From contig JAFECS010000032.1 of NCBI GenBank assembly GCA_018241965.1, forward strand, positions 1 through 64,000: a stretch of 64,000 bases of DNA. Direction: 5' to 3'. This DNA comes from Pseudomonadota bacterium. GTDB taxonomy: Bacteria; Pseudomonadota; Gammaproteobacteria; Berkiellales; Berkiellaceae. Under the pieces are notes generated by a model, which saw only the letters and a program-made list of their open reading frames with translations, was not told the origin of the DNA and ran no database searches. Shown piece after piece: positions 15,960-25,026 of the stretch (its first letter is position 1; the number at the start of each line of letters is the position of its first letter). Position numbers and translations under genes: made by a program.

Positions 15960-18521
15960 TTAGTGGTGTTTTTTTGATTTTTTTGCACTTGATTCAGACT
16001 CTACATAAACAGGTGTCGTGGGATGTTCAGAATCAATGATGGATCTTTTTGCTATACCATGCTCTGCTAGTTGATGTTTCAAAGAACTAGACAATTGAGG
16101 ATTGTTCGAAACTACCGTAAAGGTAACTTCTGAGGTGTTCGCCACACTGGCATGCCATGACTTTGCAATTTTAGCAAGCATATGTTCTGAAATATGTCTT
16201 GATGAAAAAGTAATCAACAATTGATCTATATCAATTTCAAGAGATCCTTCTCCCTTTTTTTGTGAAATAATAATCTTATTTTTTCTTCTTAAATGATGCC
16301 AGTGCTCATCAGGAAAAAACTGATGTAATATGGATAAAAATTTCAAGTTTAATAGTTTTTCTTCTTCTGCTGTCGTTAGTTTCTTTTGCTCTGGTGCCAA
16401 CAACGTATAAATGCCAATATAAATGTCAAGGTAGTCTTCCTCGGCTTCTTCAGCATCGTATCCCGCAACAATATCATCTTGATTTTCATAATAACAACAA
16501 AAAGTGGGATCAAAAAATCGACCTTGACATGTCACGACACAATGGTTGTCGAAATCAAAATAGCCCTTTTTGAAAGCGTTTTGCTGAACCTCTTTATCAA
16601 AACAAACAAAGTCTCCTTTAACGCTGGATGGTTTTTCTGAAAAAGGTATACTTCTCATATTTTTGTAAACAAAGGTACTCACTTGCGTGACACCATAAGC
16701 TTTGAGTAAGCAAGCAAAAGCATTTGCCAAATCAAAACAGTTAATGATATAGGATTTTTTGATGCTGCAATCAAGCAGAAATAATTGTTCATAGTCTCGC
16801 GTGGTGCCATCATAACGCCAACCACATTGTTGAACAAATCTATTAAAATGATGAAATAAATATTCTGCTCTTTCACGTTCGGGCAATCTTGCTATATTGT
16901 CTTTATCTCTGTTGAAATACTCAAGCAAATATTCATAAACCGTTTGATCGTCGCTAAGTGTTTTGGGTGAAAATATAATGGGTGAATGCGCATTTAAGGC
17001 ATGATCTTGTGCCGTTAAGCCAAGATTGTCGGTTAGTGACACATTGGCACCATGTGCTAATAATAAGCTGACAGCACCCTGACGCCCCAAACTTGCTGCT
17101 TTCATCAAAGGTGTTTCACCAAAGAAGTTTTGTGGGTTTATGTTCTGGATCTTATTGTGTGTCATGATATTTTTTAAAACATGGATAGGCGCTGATTCAA
17201 TCAACCAATGTAAGAGTGTATTGTCATATTCATCTAACGGCGTATCAAACCGTATTCCACTACGTAAAAGCGCATTGACAACTTCTTCTGTTGTTTGCGT
17301 TAAAAGTGAAGATTGAAGCCTGTCAAGACAAGAAACAACGAGATCGATATTTTCCCTATGCTCATGCAAATAGCTTTTTAATTCGCTGTTAGTCTTTATT
17401 AGCATGTTTGCGGATTGATTAAATATGTTTTCAATAGTAGGGTTAGCCTTATGGTGCAAAAGTAGTTTTATTTTGTTTCGGCTTAGAACGTTACAGGCTT
17501 GGAAAAGCGGCGTTTCCCCCACACTATTTTGCACATCAATTTCACCAGGTTTTAACATCGATAAAATACGATGAATTGCCTTGATTGGTGCCGTTTGCAG
17601 CACTAGGTGCAATAATGTGTTATCAAGTGCGTCGATTGGATCTGTTAACTTTATGCCGCTTCTCATTAACGCTTCAATTCTTTTCAGGTAACTGTCAGCA
17701 TCAAATATTTGTGATAATTCAGATGGAATTAAAAGTAAATGAGAAATATTTTTGGGAATTAATGTAACTTTATTCTCACTAGCATAATCACCTGCTGATT
17801 TTCCTTCATAATCAGATATCGCCAAAGACGCCTTATAACGCAATAAAAGATGTGTTAACAATTGCTTATGTGAACGCACCGCTTGCATAAGTGGCGTTTC
17901 ACCCAGATAATTTTGACAATCTATGGCATGCGGGGGTAAATCTTTTAGTACAGCATCAATTAATTGCAGATCGCAAGTAGACAATAGAAAATGCAGCACC
18001 GTGTTATCAATACTATCTATTGGTGTTAAAAGTGAAAAACCGAGCTCATATAGTTCATGCAATAGTGCTAATTTTTCATCAATTGTTAATGCTTTATTAA
18101 AACTGATTTGCCAATCAAATAAGATATCATAGTTGATAGGTTTAAAATTGAGTTCTTTACTTCCCATATCTTTATAGGTAGCAGCACTTTCTTTGGCTTT
18201 ATTCTTTTTATGCGGCTGCGCCCCATAGAACATTAATAGTGAAATAAGGGCTTGCCTTCCGCCAAACGCCGCTTGAAACAAAGGCGTTTCACCTTGTTTG
18301 TTTTGGACGTCAACATTGGTAGGATATATTTTAAGTATGTCGCAGAGTAGTTCCAAGGGCGCAACAGTACATAAATAATGTAATAGTGTGTCACCTGTTT
18401 CTTTGTCAATAATTTCGTTCAAGCTGAGCCCTTTCTCCAATAGGGCGGGTACTGTTTCAGCCAGTGTGCCATTCTCAACGGCCTCATCAATCAGCGATTT
18501 AAGCCCAGCGAACTTTTTCAT
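15960..18521 (-). CDS. ankyrin-repeat protein with C-terminal transglutaminase-like cysteine enzyme domain
   Basis: 853 residues in two parts. Residues ~35-510 contain four near-regular ~130-residue modules, each with two ankyrin repeats: a DNTLLH.LL...PL..I..IL repeat followed by QN..GETPL..A......I.LLL...A. Residues ~530-700 form a transglutaminase-like papain-fold domain: Cys595 in NCFDLANAF, followed by LLKAYGV; His660 in FDNHCVV; and Asp671 in RFFDPTF. The Cys-His-Asp order, the 11-residue His-Asp spacing and the DPT motif agree with the transglutaminase-core family, which includes proteases, deamidases and crosslinking enzymes. The last ~100 residues are polar and end in a basic cluster (AKKSKKHH). 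Ankyrin repeats probably choose the target and the C-terminal domain acts on it. A secreted effector is inferred from the architecture. Confidence 0.8.
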   Translation of the reverse strand: MKKFAGLKSLIDEAVENGTLAETVPALLEKGLSLNEIIDKETGDTLLHYLCTVAPLELLCDILKIYPTNVDVQNKQGETPLFQAAFGGRQALISLLMFYGAQPHKKNKAKESAATYKDMGSKELNFKPINYDILFDWQISFNKALTIDEKLALLHELYELGFSLLTPIDSIDNTVLHFLLSTCDLQLIDAVLKDLPPHAIDCQNYLGETPLMQAVRSHKQLLTHLLLRYKASLAISDYEGKSAGDYASENKVTLIPKNISHLLLIPSELSQIFDADSYLKRIEALMRSGIKLTDPIDALDNTLLHLVLQTAPIKAIHRILSMLKPGEIDVQNSVGETPLFQACNVLSRNKIKLLLHHKANPTIENIFNQSANMLIKTNSELKSYLHEHRENIDLVVSCLDRLQSSLLTQTTEEVVNALLRSGIRFDTPLDEYDNTLLHWLIESAPIHVLKNIMTHNKIQNINPQNFFGETPLMKAASLGRQGAVSLLLAHGANVSLTDNLGLTAQDHALNAHSPIIFSPKTLSDDQTVYEYLLEYFNRDKDNIARLPERERAEYLFHHFNRFVQQCGWRYDGTTRDYEQLFLLDCSIKKSYIINCFDLANAFACLLKAYGVTQVSTFVYKNMRSIPFSEKPSSVKGDFVCFDKEVQQNAFKKGYFDFDNHCVVTCQGRFFDPTFCCYYENQDDIVAGYDAEEAEEDYLDIYIGIYTLLAPEQKKLTTAEEEKLLNLKFLSILHQFFPDEHWHHLRRKNKIIISQKKGEGSLEIDIDQLLITFSSRHISEHMLAKIAKSWHASVANTSEVTFTVVSNNPQLSSSLKHQLAEHGIAKRSIIDSEHPTTPVYVESESSAKKSKKHH

Positions 18522-18752
18522 AGATTCTTGCTCTTATGGTATAGCAAACTTAAAAACTGATTTGGATGGTTCATTTTTATACGTGCAATAACACGTACCT
18601 TCTTGTATCAAAAATGCATAATACCATCCCAGCAAATTTACAGGCAATTTTTTTATACCCAGCCCATCTGCAATTTAACAGCATTTATCGATAGTAATTT
18701 TTTTATTACATTCAAATCCAAACAACATGATAATCTCTTCATTGAATGCACT

Positions 18753-19682
18753 TTAAGGGACTGGGGGGCCTTTTTTTCTACTTTGATCTTCTGATTTTTC
18801 TTCAGGAAGGGTAAATCCATAACCAGCATACATTTCGGCACGCTTCTCTTTTGAGATATATTTTTCAAAGATTTTATCAATCTCGTGGATCTTTTCTTTG
18901 CCTGCATCTAAAAATTGCTTTGGCTCATTCGTTTCTTTGAATTCATCAGCAATTTTCTCCCTTATTTGTAGATAGTATCTACAGACATCACGGAATATTT
19001 TCTTTTGAGCTTTGAGTTCTTGTTCATATATTGGACTCTCTTTCATTTTTTTAGGCATCAGTGCTATTTGCTTTTGAAATGCCTTATCTAAATTAACAAT
19101 TTCTTTAAAAAACATTTCGCTATATTTTGCCGTCGAGTAAGCACTCATCTGCGAGGCAACACCATGCACCGGATCACATATATTATCTTTAATTTCTTTA
19201 ATTTTACTTTTCTTTTCAGCTAATTCTACAAAATAATCATTAAATAGTTGTCTCACCGATCCTGGTTTCAAAAAATGTATAGGAAGATGTTCAATAGATG
19301 GCTTATTCGGCAAGGGCTTTGTAGGGTCCCTTGGGGAAAAGTTGGGTGGTGGTGGGCGCTTGGATACTTCCTTAGGCGGTGATGGGGTCTTGTTTTCCTT
19401 ATCCAATAAAGAACGGATGTATATTTCTCTCGTCGCCGCTTTGATCACGCGGACACAATCTTCATATTGAAGATAATCATCCGCAACTTCCTTAGCAAAT
19501 TCAAGTTTCCTCTCTTCTGGTATATCAACTTCATCTATGTTTCGCAGATGATCTAAAAGTTCTTTGATATGTTCTTTATGTTCAGATGATCCTTGAGGAG
19601 GCGCTAAAAACTCATCAAATCTTTCAATTTGATTTATTAATTCTTTAACAGTTTTACCTTCTTTAGGGCCCATTGCTGACAT
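18753..19682 (-). CDS. hypothetical protein, 309 aa, proline-rich linker
   Basis: Two helical halves joined by a proline-rich linker at residues ~100-135 (SKRPPPPNFSPRD, TKPLPNKP). The C-terminal half (~140-290) has heptad-like helices rich in Lys and Glu. The protein ends RKKGPPVP. Proline-rich stretches of this kind can bind SH3 or WW domains in eukaryotes, but the binding specificity cannot be read here. No signal peptide or membrane segment is present. AAGAG lies about ten bases before the ATG. It stands alone between the ankyrin/transglutaminase-fold gene and the divergent cyclase gene. Function unknown. Confidence 0.6.
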   Translation of the reverse strand: MSAMGPKEGKTVKELINQIERFDEFLAPPQGSSEHKEHIKELLDHLRNIDEVDIPEERKLEFAKEVADDYLQYEDCVRVIKAATREIYIRSLLDKENKTPSPPKEVSKRPPPPNFSPRDPTKPLPNKPSIEHLPIHFLKPGSVRQLFNDYFVELAEKKSKIKEIKDNICDPVHGVASQMSAYSTAKYSEMFFKEIVNLDKAFQKQIALMPKKMKESPIYEQELKAQKKIFRDVCRYYLQIREKIADEFKETNEPKQFLDAGKEKIHEIDKIFEKYISKEKRAEMYAGYGFTLPEEKSEDQSRKKGPPVP

Positions 19683-19917
19683 AGTTTGGTGCTCTTTAAC
19701 CTAATGTTTGTATACTTAATTAGTCAATGCTCACCGGAAAAAGTTCAAGGGGGTAAGGTCATAATACGAGGATATCCCCTTTTTAATTACGTATTTACAC
19801 CGAATTTATGCCGATATTTATACAATTTCTCATTTTCTCTATGATTTCTTTGCATTTTAAGATCAGTATCTTTACTATTACACACTATGTAGTTAGTGCC
19901 ATCTCTGAGAAGTTGTC

Positions 19918-20754
19918 ATGACAATTAAAGGTACTTTGCCCAAACCCCAATTTTCTGCAGAAAAGGCAGTAAGCTTGCCGAATGTCACTGTCTCTGCCTC
20001 TGAACCAATACTCATCAAATTTCACAATTCCTCGCCTGTTAAACCCATTCATCATAGCGTTGATAATGCTTGTGTGCTTTTTTTCGATATAGTCAATTTT
20101 ACAGCGTTAAATGGAAAGTACGATGATGCAAAAGTTCTTGATTGTTTGAAGAATCCACTCTTTGCTCAATTTGAAATCTTAATCAAAGAACATGGTGTTG
20201 AAAAAGTAAAAGAAATCGGTGATGGCTGTATGATAATTGCCACCTCCAACGATAACAATGCTGCCTCCCTATGTTGTCGCATCATCGATCTTGCCTTTGC
20301 TATGCAACAAGAAGTCAACGCCCTACAACAAAAATTAATAGCAGATAAAACATTTGGTGATTATTCTTTAACAGCAAGAATTGGTATTAGCTTTGGCCCT
20401 TGTGAGAAAATTATTACCCCTGGTGGTATCGGTGGTGTTGGTAAAACTGATTATATGGGAAGTAACGTAAATTTTGCCTCTCGCATGGAAAGCTCCTGTA
20501 AACCAGGAAATATTCATGTGAGCCAAAGCGTGTTTAGTGCTGTTGAAAAATTTTATTTCTTTGAAAGTGCACAAGTAGATATAAAGGGCATAGGACCCAT
20601 TACTGCTTACCACGTTAAAGGGCCTAATCCATTAGCCGATGAACAAAGATTGTCTTTTAAAGCAGAAGTTGCACAAAAAAGAAGAATGTCTACTGAGCTT
20701 GATGCCGCTGAAAAAGAGGAACTCAAGCGTACATTAAGTTTACCGAATTTTTAA
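19918..20754 (+). CDS. class III adenylate cyclase, stand-alone catalytic domain
   Basis: 278 residues with one cyclase homology domain (residues ~50-235) and no sensor, membrane or HAMP region. Key residues are present: metal-binding Asp57 (FFDIVNF) and Asp102 (IGDG), adenine-selecting Lys98 and Asp178 (KTDYMG), and transition-state Asn185 and Arg189 (NVNFASRM). Lys plus Asp at the base-binding positions predicts ATP rather than GTP. The enzyme would make cAMP from ATP. GAGAAG precedes the ATG. It is convergent with the C58-like gene and overlaps it by four bases. A cytoplasmic signalling role is the usual expectation; because the neighbours look like effectors and no regulatory domain is present, delivery into a host cell is a second possibility without direct support. 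Confidence 0.85.
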   Translation: MTIKGTLPKPQFSAEKAVSLPNVTVSASEPILIKFHNSSPVKPIHHSVDNACVLFFDIVNFTALNGKYDDAKVLDCLKNPLFAQFEILIKEHGVEKVKEIGDGCMIIATSNDNNAASLCCRIIDLAFAMQQEVNALQQKLIADKTFGDYSLTARIGISFGPCEKIITPGGIGGVGKTDYMGSNVNFASRMESSCKPGNIHVSQSVFSAVEKFYFFESAQVDIKGIGPITAYHVKGPNPLADEQRLSFKAEVAQKRRMSTELDAAEKEELKRTLSLPNF

Positions 20755-21677
20755 TGATTTGAACTTTTTCTTGATATTCCTGGGCTCTTTTCGACTGAAT
20801 CACTCTCTTCTGAAGGTGGCTTTGCCTCATGATGTGGGGCTTGCTTACCAAGGAAAAGTGGGTTGCTTAATTGTGCAGCTTCAGCCGAGAAACATACCGC
20901 CTGCGGTCTTTTACTTTGTTGTTCATTATGGTTTTCATGATGCTGGCCTATCTTTTTCATTTTTTCAATAGATTCTTTTGAACAACCACGAGCAAAAACT
21001 TCCATACTAAATTGTACATCATTTGCAAACAATCGACCTTTTTTATAATGTTTTAGGATAAACTCTGCTAAACGTTCAGAAGTAGCATTGACGTGCTTTT
21101 TTCCACCAATATTAATATCCATCAGTTTCCATAATTGTGTCTCAGGTGAATAAGAAAGCCCCATCGTATGCGCTCCAACACCATGCAAAAAACAGATTTT
21201 TCCTTTACTGCTAGCTTGATGCTCTTGAAGAAATTGCCTCATTGATTCTAAATAGTTTTTATAATCGTCTTTTTTAACAGTTGCACCAACATTTTCTATT
21301 GATAGTTCTTCCGTATTATTCTGAAGTGCTTGTAAATTATACCTTAGATTAAAAAAATCTTGATATTTTGCCACATCATGACAAAACTCTTTCACTTCAA
21401 GCAATTTTATATCCTCTGGTGATAACGGTTCATTTTTGCTTTTCTTTTCGGCTGCTATGTTATAGTCACGCATCAATGCTGCTATATCTAAATCATCATT
21501 AACAACATATTTTTCATTAATATAATTTAGGCGTTCGTGGAATTTATCTGCTTCAGCGTCAGAGGCTGTTTCAGCTAACGCCCAAAGCGTCGTAAAGCCA
21601 TTACAAACGCCTTCAGGACGCACCTGCTGAAAAGCATTAACCAATTTAATAATGTTTTTATGACTTAATTGCGGCAT
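20751..21677 (-). CDS. YopT/C58-like papain-fold cysteine protease candidate
   Basis: 308 residues. A candidate Cys-His-Asp triad is visible: Cys25 in GVCNGFTTLW, His170 in GVGAHTMGL and Asp187 in LWKLMDINIGG. The motif order and the 17-residue His-Asp spacing parallel the YopT/AvrPphB family (C58), where G.C..L...W is followed by a strand pair H...........FDPN.G. Between Cys and His lies a mostly helical insert of ~145 residues. The C-terminal ~70 residues are polar and end in ISRKSSNH. C58 enzymes cleave lipidated host GTPases or kinases, or process their own precursors. Target and activity here are unknown. It overlaps the cyclase gene at the 3' end. Host-directed function is inferred. Confidence 0.7.
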   Translation of the reverse strand: MPQLSHKNIIKLVNAFQQVRPEGVCNGFTTLWALAETASDAEADKFHERLNYINEKYVVNDDLDIAALMRDYNIAAEKKSKNEPLSPEDIKLLEVKEFCHDVAKYQDFFNLRYNLQALQNNTEELSIENVGATVKKDDYKNYLESMRQFLQEHQASSKGKICFLHGVGAHTMGLSYSPETQLWKLMDINIGGKKHVNATSERLAEFILKHYKKGRLFANDVQFSMEVFARGCSKESIEKMKKIGQHHENHNEQQSKRPQAVCFSAEAAQLSNPLFLGKQAPHHEAKPPSEESDSVEKSPGISRKSSNH

Positions 21678-21771
21678 AAGTCAATCTCACAGGTAAGGTT
21701 TTACAGGTTAGACCTGATAGTGGCACTAAGAGTTCAATTTAAATTAGCCTTGAAAGATGACCTTCTTGGCT

Positions 21772-22143
21772 TTAAAAAAGAGGGGGTGGTTTTAATCCGT
21801 CTGGTTCTTCTGGAAGAATATAATCTTCTGAAATTGCTCTTGTGTGGTGCACCCCGCTTTCTTTCTTGAATTTACTCACAGTTGGGGGGCTTGGAATTAA
21901 CACATCATCTTCAGGATCTTTATCTGTGGGGCGTGATGATAATTTCTTGTTGATGAATAATGGCACTATAGCTTCAGGGATCTTATCTTTTTGCAATGCG
22001 AGCATTTGGTCTTGTTGACGCTTTAAAGTTAGATCATATTGTTGTTGCCATGCTTTTATTTCTGCTTCTTGGCTTTTTAACAAAGCGGCTTTAGCTTCTT
22101 GATAATTAAATTCCGCTTCTTCTTGCGCACCTGAGGTTGCCAC
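21772..22143 (-). CDS. small coiled-coil protein, 123 aa, GTG start
   Basis: The start codon is GTG, with AAGGA seven bases upstream; no better ATG exists near it. Residues ~8-55 form a single strongly helical, Gln/Glu/Lys-rich segment compatible with a coiled coil. The rest is polar and proline-rich (IPSPPTVSKF) and ends DGLKPPPLF. It lies about 95 bases upstream of the C58-like gene, read in the same direction, so the two could share a transcript. A chaperone or adaptor for the neighbour is conceivable by size and position, but there is no sequence evidence for it. Confidence 0.5.
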   Translation of the reverse strand: MATSGAQEEAEFNYQEAKAALLKSQEAEIKAWQQQYDLTLKRQQDQMLALQKDKIPEAIVPLFINKKLSSRPTDKDPEDDVLIPSPPTVSKFKKESGVHHTRAISEDYILPEEPDGLKPPPLF

Positions 22144-22421
22144 AGCAATCCTTACTTTTAAGATAATTAAAAATGTATGCTAACGGAGGACCTTTTTTAA
22201 CTCAAGCTGTACACCAATCCAATATAAGTATTAGTTATTTTTTGAACTTTGATTTCCCGAAATGGTCCATTAGTCACGCACACTTATGCTACGTCGTTAC
22301 TCGGTAGTTCAAAGAAACAGGAATTGGCTCATATTGCCAATAATAAACCAATATCATCCAACGGTTCGCCGCGTTTGGGATGATGGCCCGCACTGAAGGG
22401 GGGCGTGCCGGCTGTTTCATC

Positions 22422-23435
22422 TTATTGTTGCAACAAACGACTGCGTTTAGGAGAAGCTTCCTGTTCTACCTGCGGTGGAGTTTGCGTAGCTAAGACTTCA
22501 GCTTTGTTTTCTTCTCTTATAATATCTGGCAGTTTTGTTAATCGGTTGTAATTAACGCCAAGCAAAATGAGCGATCCATGCTGCTCTATTTCCGGAGGCA
22601 GCGCCGTTAATTGATTGTGCGAAAGTTCGAGCATAGTAAGTTTCTTAAGCTGAACTATTTCCGGAGGCAGTGCGGTTAATTGATTGTTCTCAAGTCTGAG
22701 TATAGAAAGTACTGCAAGCCTCCCTATTTCAGGAGGTAAAGCGGTTAATTGATTGGTATTAATATCAAGTGCAATAAGCTTAGACCAATACACTCTTAGT
22801 GTTGGGTCAGTAAGCAACGAACCAGGAAAGCGTGTCAGACGACAATTGTCGCAGTCTAAAATTATAGAACTTTCGTCAATTCTATTGCGAATTATCCTGC
22901 CATTTAACTCATTTAAAATCTCTTCGCGAACTTCAAAAAGCCTCATGTCAAAAAATCCAGTTTGGGACACTATGCGTCTTAATTCTTCATCTTTAATTTT
23001 CGCTAATCTTTTAAAACATGAAATTAAAAGAGGATCGTTTCTATTATCAGAAAATCTAGCATCGTTTTTAATCGAGTAGTAGACGGCATTTTCTGTTAAA
23101 ATTACGTCTTCGTTATTAAGAAAGTAATCCATTTCTCTTTGCTGAGCTGCAAAAGCTGCCCTTCTTTGCTGATCGTTGGCTAAACCGAATCTACTCTCTA
23201 ACCATTCACTATGGATTTGACGAAGGCGAGGATGAGCGTTAGCAAAGGATCTCCTGTCTTTTTGAGTTGGTAATCGAGAGAAGAATAATCCCAACACATC
23301 TCTTGGAAGACCTTGCAATGTGCCATCGTATACGAGCGTCACCTGCGTGAGTTGTCGTGTTGCTTCTTCAAGCCTGGCATTATTTCTCTGATTTGGAGAG
23401 GATTTAACTTTAGCGCTTTTAGATCTACGTTTCAT
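22422..23435 (-). CDS. F-box and leucine-rich-repeat protein, copy 1
   Basis: 337 residues. The N-terminus is basic (MKRRSKSAKVK). Residues ~40-80 match an F-box: LQGLPRDVLGLFFSRLP followed by a conserved helix with RQIHSEW. A helical middle part leads into about four 23-residue leucine-rich repeats (~210-310) of the LTALPPEIGQL...L.L..NQ type. The end is SPKRSRLLQQ. F-box proteins bind Skp1 of the eukaryotic SCF ubiquitin ligase, and LRRs select substrates; bacteria have no SCF complex, so this protein most likely acts in a host cell. It is a tandem duplicate of the next gene, including about 160 bases of shared leader. AAGG lies nine bases before the ATG. A consensus promoter and a conserved leader lie upstream. 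Confidence 0.85.
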   Translation of the reverse strand: MKRRSKSAKVKSSPNQRNNARLEEATRQLTQVTLVYDGTLQGLPRDVLGLFFSRLPTQKDRRSFANAHPRLRQIHSEWLESRFGLANDQQRRAAFAAQQREMDYFLNNEDVILTENAVYYSIKNDARFSDNRNDPLLISCFKRLAKIKDEELRRIVSQTGFFDMRLFEVREEILNELNGRIIRNRIDESSIILDCDNCRLTRFPGSLLTDPTLRVYWSKLIALDINTNQLTALPPEIGRLAVLSILRLENNQLTALPPEIVQLKKLTMLELSHNQLTALPPEIEQHGSLILLGVNYNRLTKLPDIIREENKAEVLATQTPPQVEQEASPKRSRLLQQ

Positions 23436-23590
23436 ATCAACTGCCTTGGTATCTTTGTTTCAAACAGACAAACGATAACTAAGGAGTTAACCTCAACTTT
23501 ATCGATAAACCCGTTAAATTATTTAAACTAAGCAAATACACGGTATTTGCCAGTTCTCGGCCCATCCCTGGCGAGAAGACTTATCAATTA
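23436..23590 (-). ncRNA. conserved 5' leader with paired hairpins, F-box/LRR copy 1
   Basis: The ~155-base untranslated leader between the predicted start of transcription (near 23590) and the gene. The core at 23508-23579, read toward the gene, has TTCTCG-N12-CGAGAA, directly followed by CTGGCAAATAC-CGT-GTATTTGCTTAG (11 base pairs with one bulge), then TTTAA..AA..TAACGGGT and the palindrome TTTATCGATAAA. The same core recurs in the copy-2 leader and, diverged, before the macrodomain gene at 33320-33390. A structured regulatory leader is an inference. Confidence 0.5.
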
Positions 23591-23597
23591 CAGCCGA

Positions 23598-23626
23598 ATT
23601 ATATTTTTTTATGACATAAATGTCAA
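23598..23626 (-). promoter_or_regulatory. perfect-consensus sigma-70 promoter for F-box/LRR copy 1
   Basis: TTGACA (23621-23626), a 17-base spacer and TATAAT (23598-23603) on the minus strand, about 160 bases upstream of the ATG. Both hexamers and the spacing match the consensus exactly. Confidence 0.85.
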
Positions 23627-23662
23627 AAAATAAAGCAATGCAACTACCCTATTAGTTCCTCT

Positions 23663-23690
23663 TGATCGGCAACCCGCTGCTCTGCAGCGG
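23663..23690. repeat. short GC-rich hairpin in AT-rich spacer
   Basis: A seven-base stem, CCGCTGC-TCT-GCAGCGG, in the spacer between the two F-box/LRR genes. Similar CTGC/GCAG hairpins occur at the left window edge (CCACTGC-TCC-GCAGTGG, 16-32) and near 29845. The rest of this spacer shows no gene. Confidence 0.35.
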
Positions 23691-23798
23691 TGGTGTGGGG
23701 TTGGATTTTCACATGTCCCCACCCACCTCAAACCCCCGTAGGGGTGCCACAATTAGAAGAGAGAAATCCCCATTTTTTTGCATATTTAACCTGTCATC

Positions 23799-24863
23799 TT
23801 ATTGTTGCAGTAAACGATTGCGTTTAGGAGAAGGCTCCTGTGCTAATTGCGGTGGGGTTTGTGTAGCTAAGATTTCAGCTTTAGTTGCATGATTGCTTCG
23901 ACCATCAATAACAATAGAAACAAAATCGAAAAAAAGATTTTCTTCTTTTATATTATCTGGCAATTCTGTTAATTGATTGTGAGAAATTTGGAGTAAATAA
24001 AGTTTCTCAAGCTGACCTATTTCTGAGGGCAGCACGATTAATTGATTATGATCAATTGATAGCACTTCCAGTGAGCTAAGCTGACCTATTTCTTGAGGCA
24101 AAGTACTAAATTGGTTGTATGAAATGCAAAGATGGTTAAGCAAAGAAAGCTGGCCTATTTCCGAGGGTAACGTGGTTAATTGGTTGTGGTCAAGGTTAAG
24201 AAGGTTAAGCTCACTAAGCTGCCCTAATTCTGCGGGTAACGAGGCTAAGCGGTTATTATTAAGGAAAAGACTATTAAGCCTAGACCAATATCCACTCAGT
24301 GTTGGGTCAGTGAGTAACACACTAGGAAAGCGCGTCAGATGACAATACGAACATTCTAACTTATATGAATCTTGGTCAATTCTATTGCGAATTATCGTTT
24401 CGTTTAACTTATTTAAAATTTCCTCGTTAAAACAAAAATGCGTCATATCAGTTAATTTTGCATCTTTGCTTTGCGCTAATCTTTTAAAACATGCAATTAA
24501 AAGCGGATCATGTTTATTTTTAGATAAAATATTGGCTTCGTTATTAAGCAAGCAATCGATTTCTTTTTGCTGCGTAGCAAAAGCTTCCTTTCTTTGCGGC
24601 TCGCTGATTAATCCGTATTTCCTAATTAGCCGTTCATTATGGATTTGACGAAGACGACGGTTAGCCAGAGAAAAAGATAGCGCGTCTTTCTGGGTTGGTA
24701 AGTAAGAGAAAATTAATCCCAACACATCTCTTGGAAGACCTTGCAATGTGCCATCGTTTACGAGCCTCACCTGCGTGAGTTCTCGAGCTGCTTCTTCAAG
24801 CCTGGCGTTATTTCTTTGGTTTTGTGAGGGTTGAGCTTTTTTGCTTTTGCGCCTGCGTTTCAT
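23799..24863 (-). CDS. F-box and leucine-rich-repeat protein, copy 2
   Basis: 354 residues, a clear tandem paralogue of the gene at 22422-23435. The basic N-terminus is stronger (MKRRRKSKKAQ) and nuclear-signal-like. The F-box (~42-82) keeps LQGLPRDVLGLIFSYLP. The leucine-rich array (~190-310) has about five repeats of the LPSEIGQL...L.L..NQ type, at least one more than copy 1, plus a short insertion (FDFVSIVIDG) after the array. The C-terminus is nearly identical (SPKRNRLLQQ). Changes fall mainly in exposed LRR positions, as expected if the copies bind different targets. As for copy 1, a role in recruiting a host SCF ubiquitin ligase is inferred from the domain pair. AAGG precedes the ATG by nine bases. 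Confidence 0.85.
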   Translation of the reverse strand: MKRRRKSKKAQPSQNQRNNARLEEAARELTQVRLVNDGTLQGLPRDVLGLIFSYLPTQKDALSFSLANRRLRQIHNERLIRKYGLISEPQRKEAFATQQKEIDCLLNNEANILSKNKHDPLLIACFKRLAQSKDAKLTDMTHFCFNEEILNKLNETIIRNRIDQDSYKLECSYCHLTRFPSVLLTDPTLSGYWSRLNSLFLNNNRLASLPAELGQLSELNLLNLDHNQLTTLPSEIGQLSLLNHLCISYNQFSTLPQEIGQLSSLEVLSIDHNQLIVLPSEIGQLEKLYLLQISHNQLTELPDNIKEENLFFDFVSIVIDGRSNHATKAEILATQTPPQLAQEPSPKRNRLLQQ

Positions 24864-25020
24864 ACTTGCTGCCTTAGTATCTTTGTTTCAAACAGAAAAA
24901 CGATAACTAAGGAGTAATCCTCAACTTTATCGATAAACCCGTTAAATTATTTAAACTAAGCAAATACACGGTATTTGCCAGTTCTCGACCCATCCATGGC
25001 GAGAAGACTTATCAATTACA
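24864..25020 (-). ncRNA. conserved 5' leader with paired hairpins, F-box/LRR copy 2
   Basis: About 157 bases, nearly identical to the copy-1 leader. The core (24937-25008) keeps both hairpins and TTTATCGATAAA. The differences from copy 1 in the core fall mainly in the loop of the first hairpin and leave both stems intact. High conservation here partly reflects recent duplication of the whole unit. Confidence 0.5.
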
Positions 25021-25026
25021 GCATCA

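Noticed and set aside
19743-19790. Possible terminator or third full copy of the REP-like repeat
   Set aside because: Only the left arm (TTCAAGGGGG) agrees with the repeat; the hairpin is imperfect and no gene ends nearby on that strand.
22540-24270. Short direct repeats that might be a CRISPR array
   Set aside because: The repeats are the codons of the leucine-rich repeats; there are no constant repeats with variable spacers.
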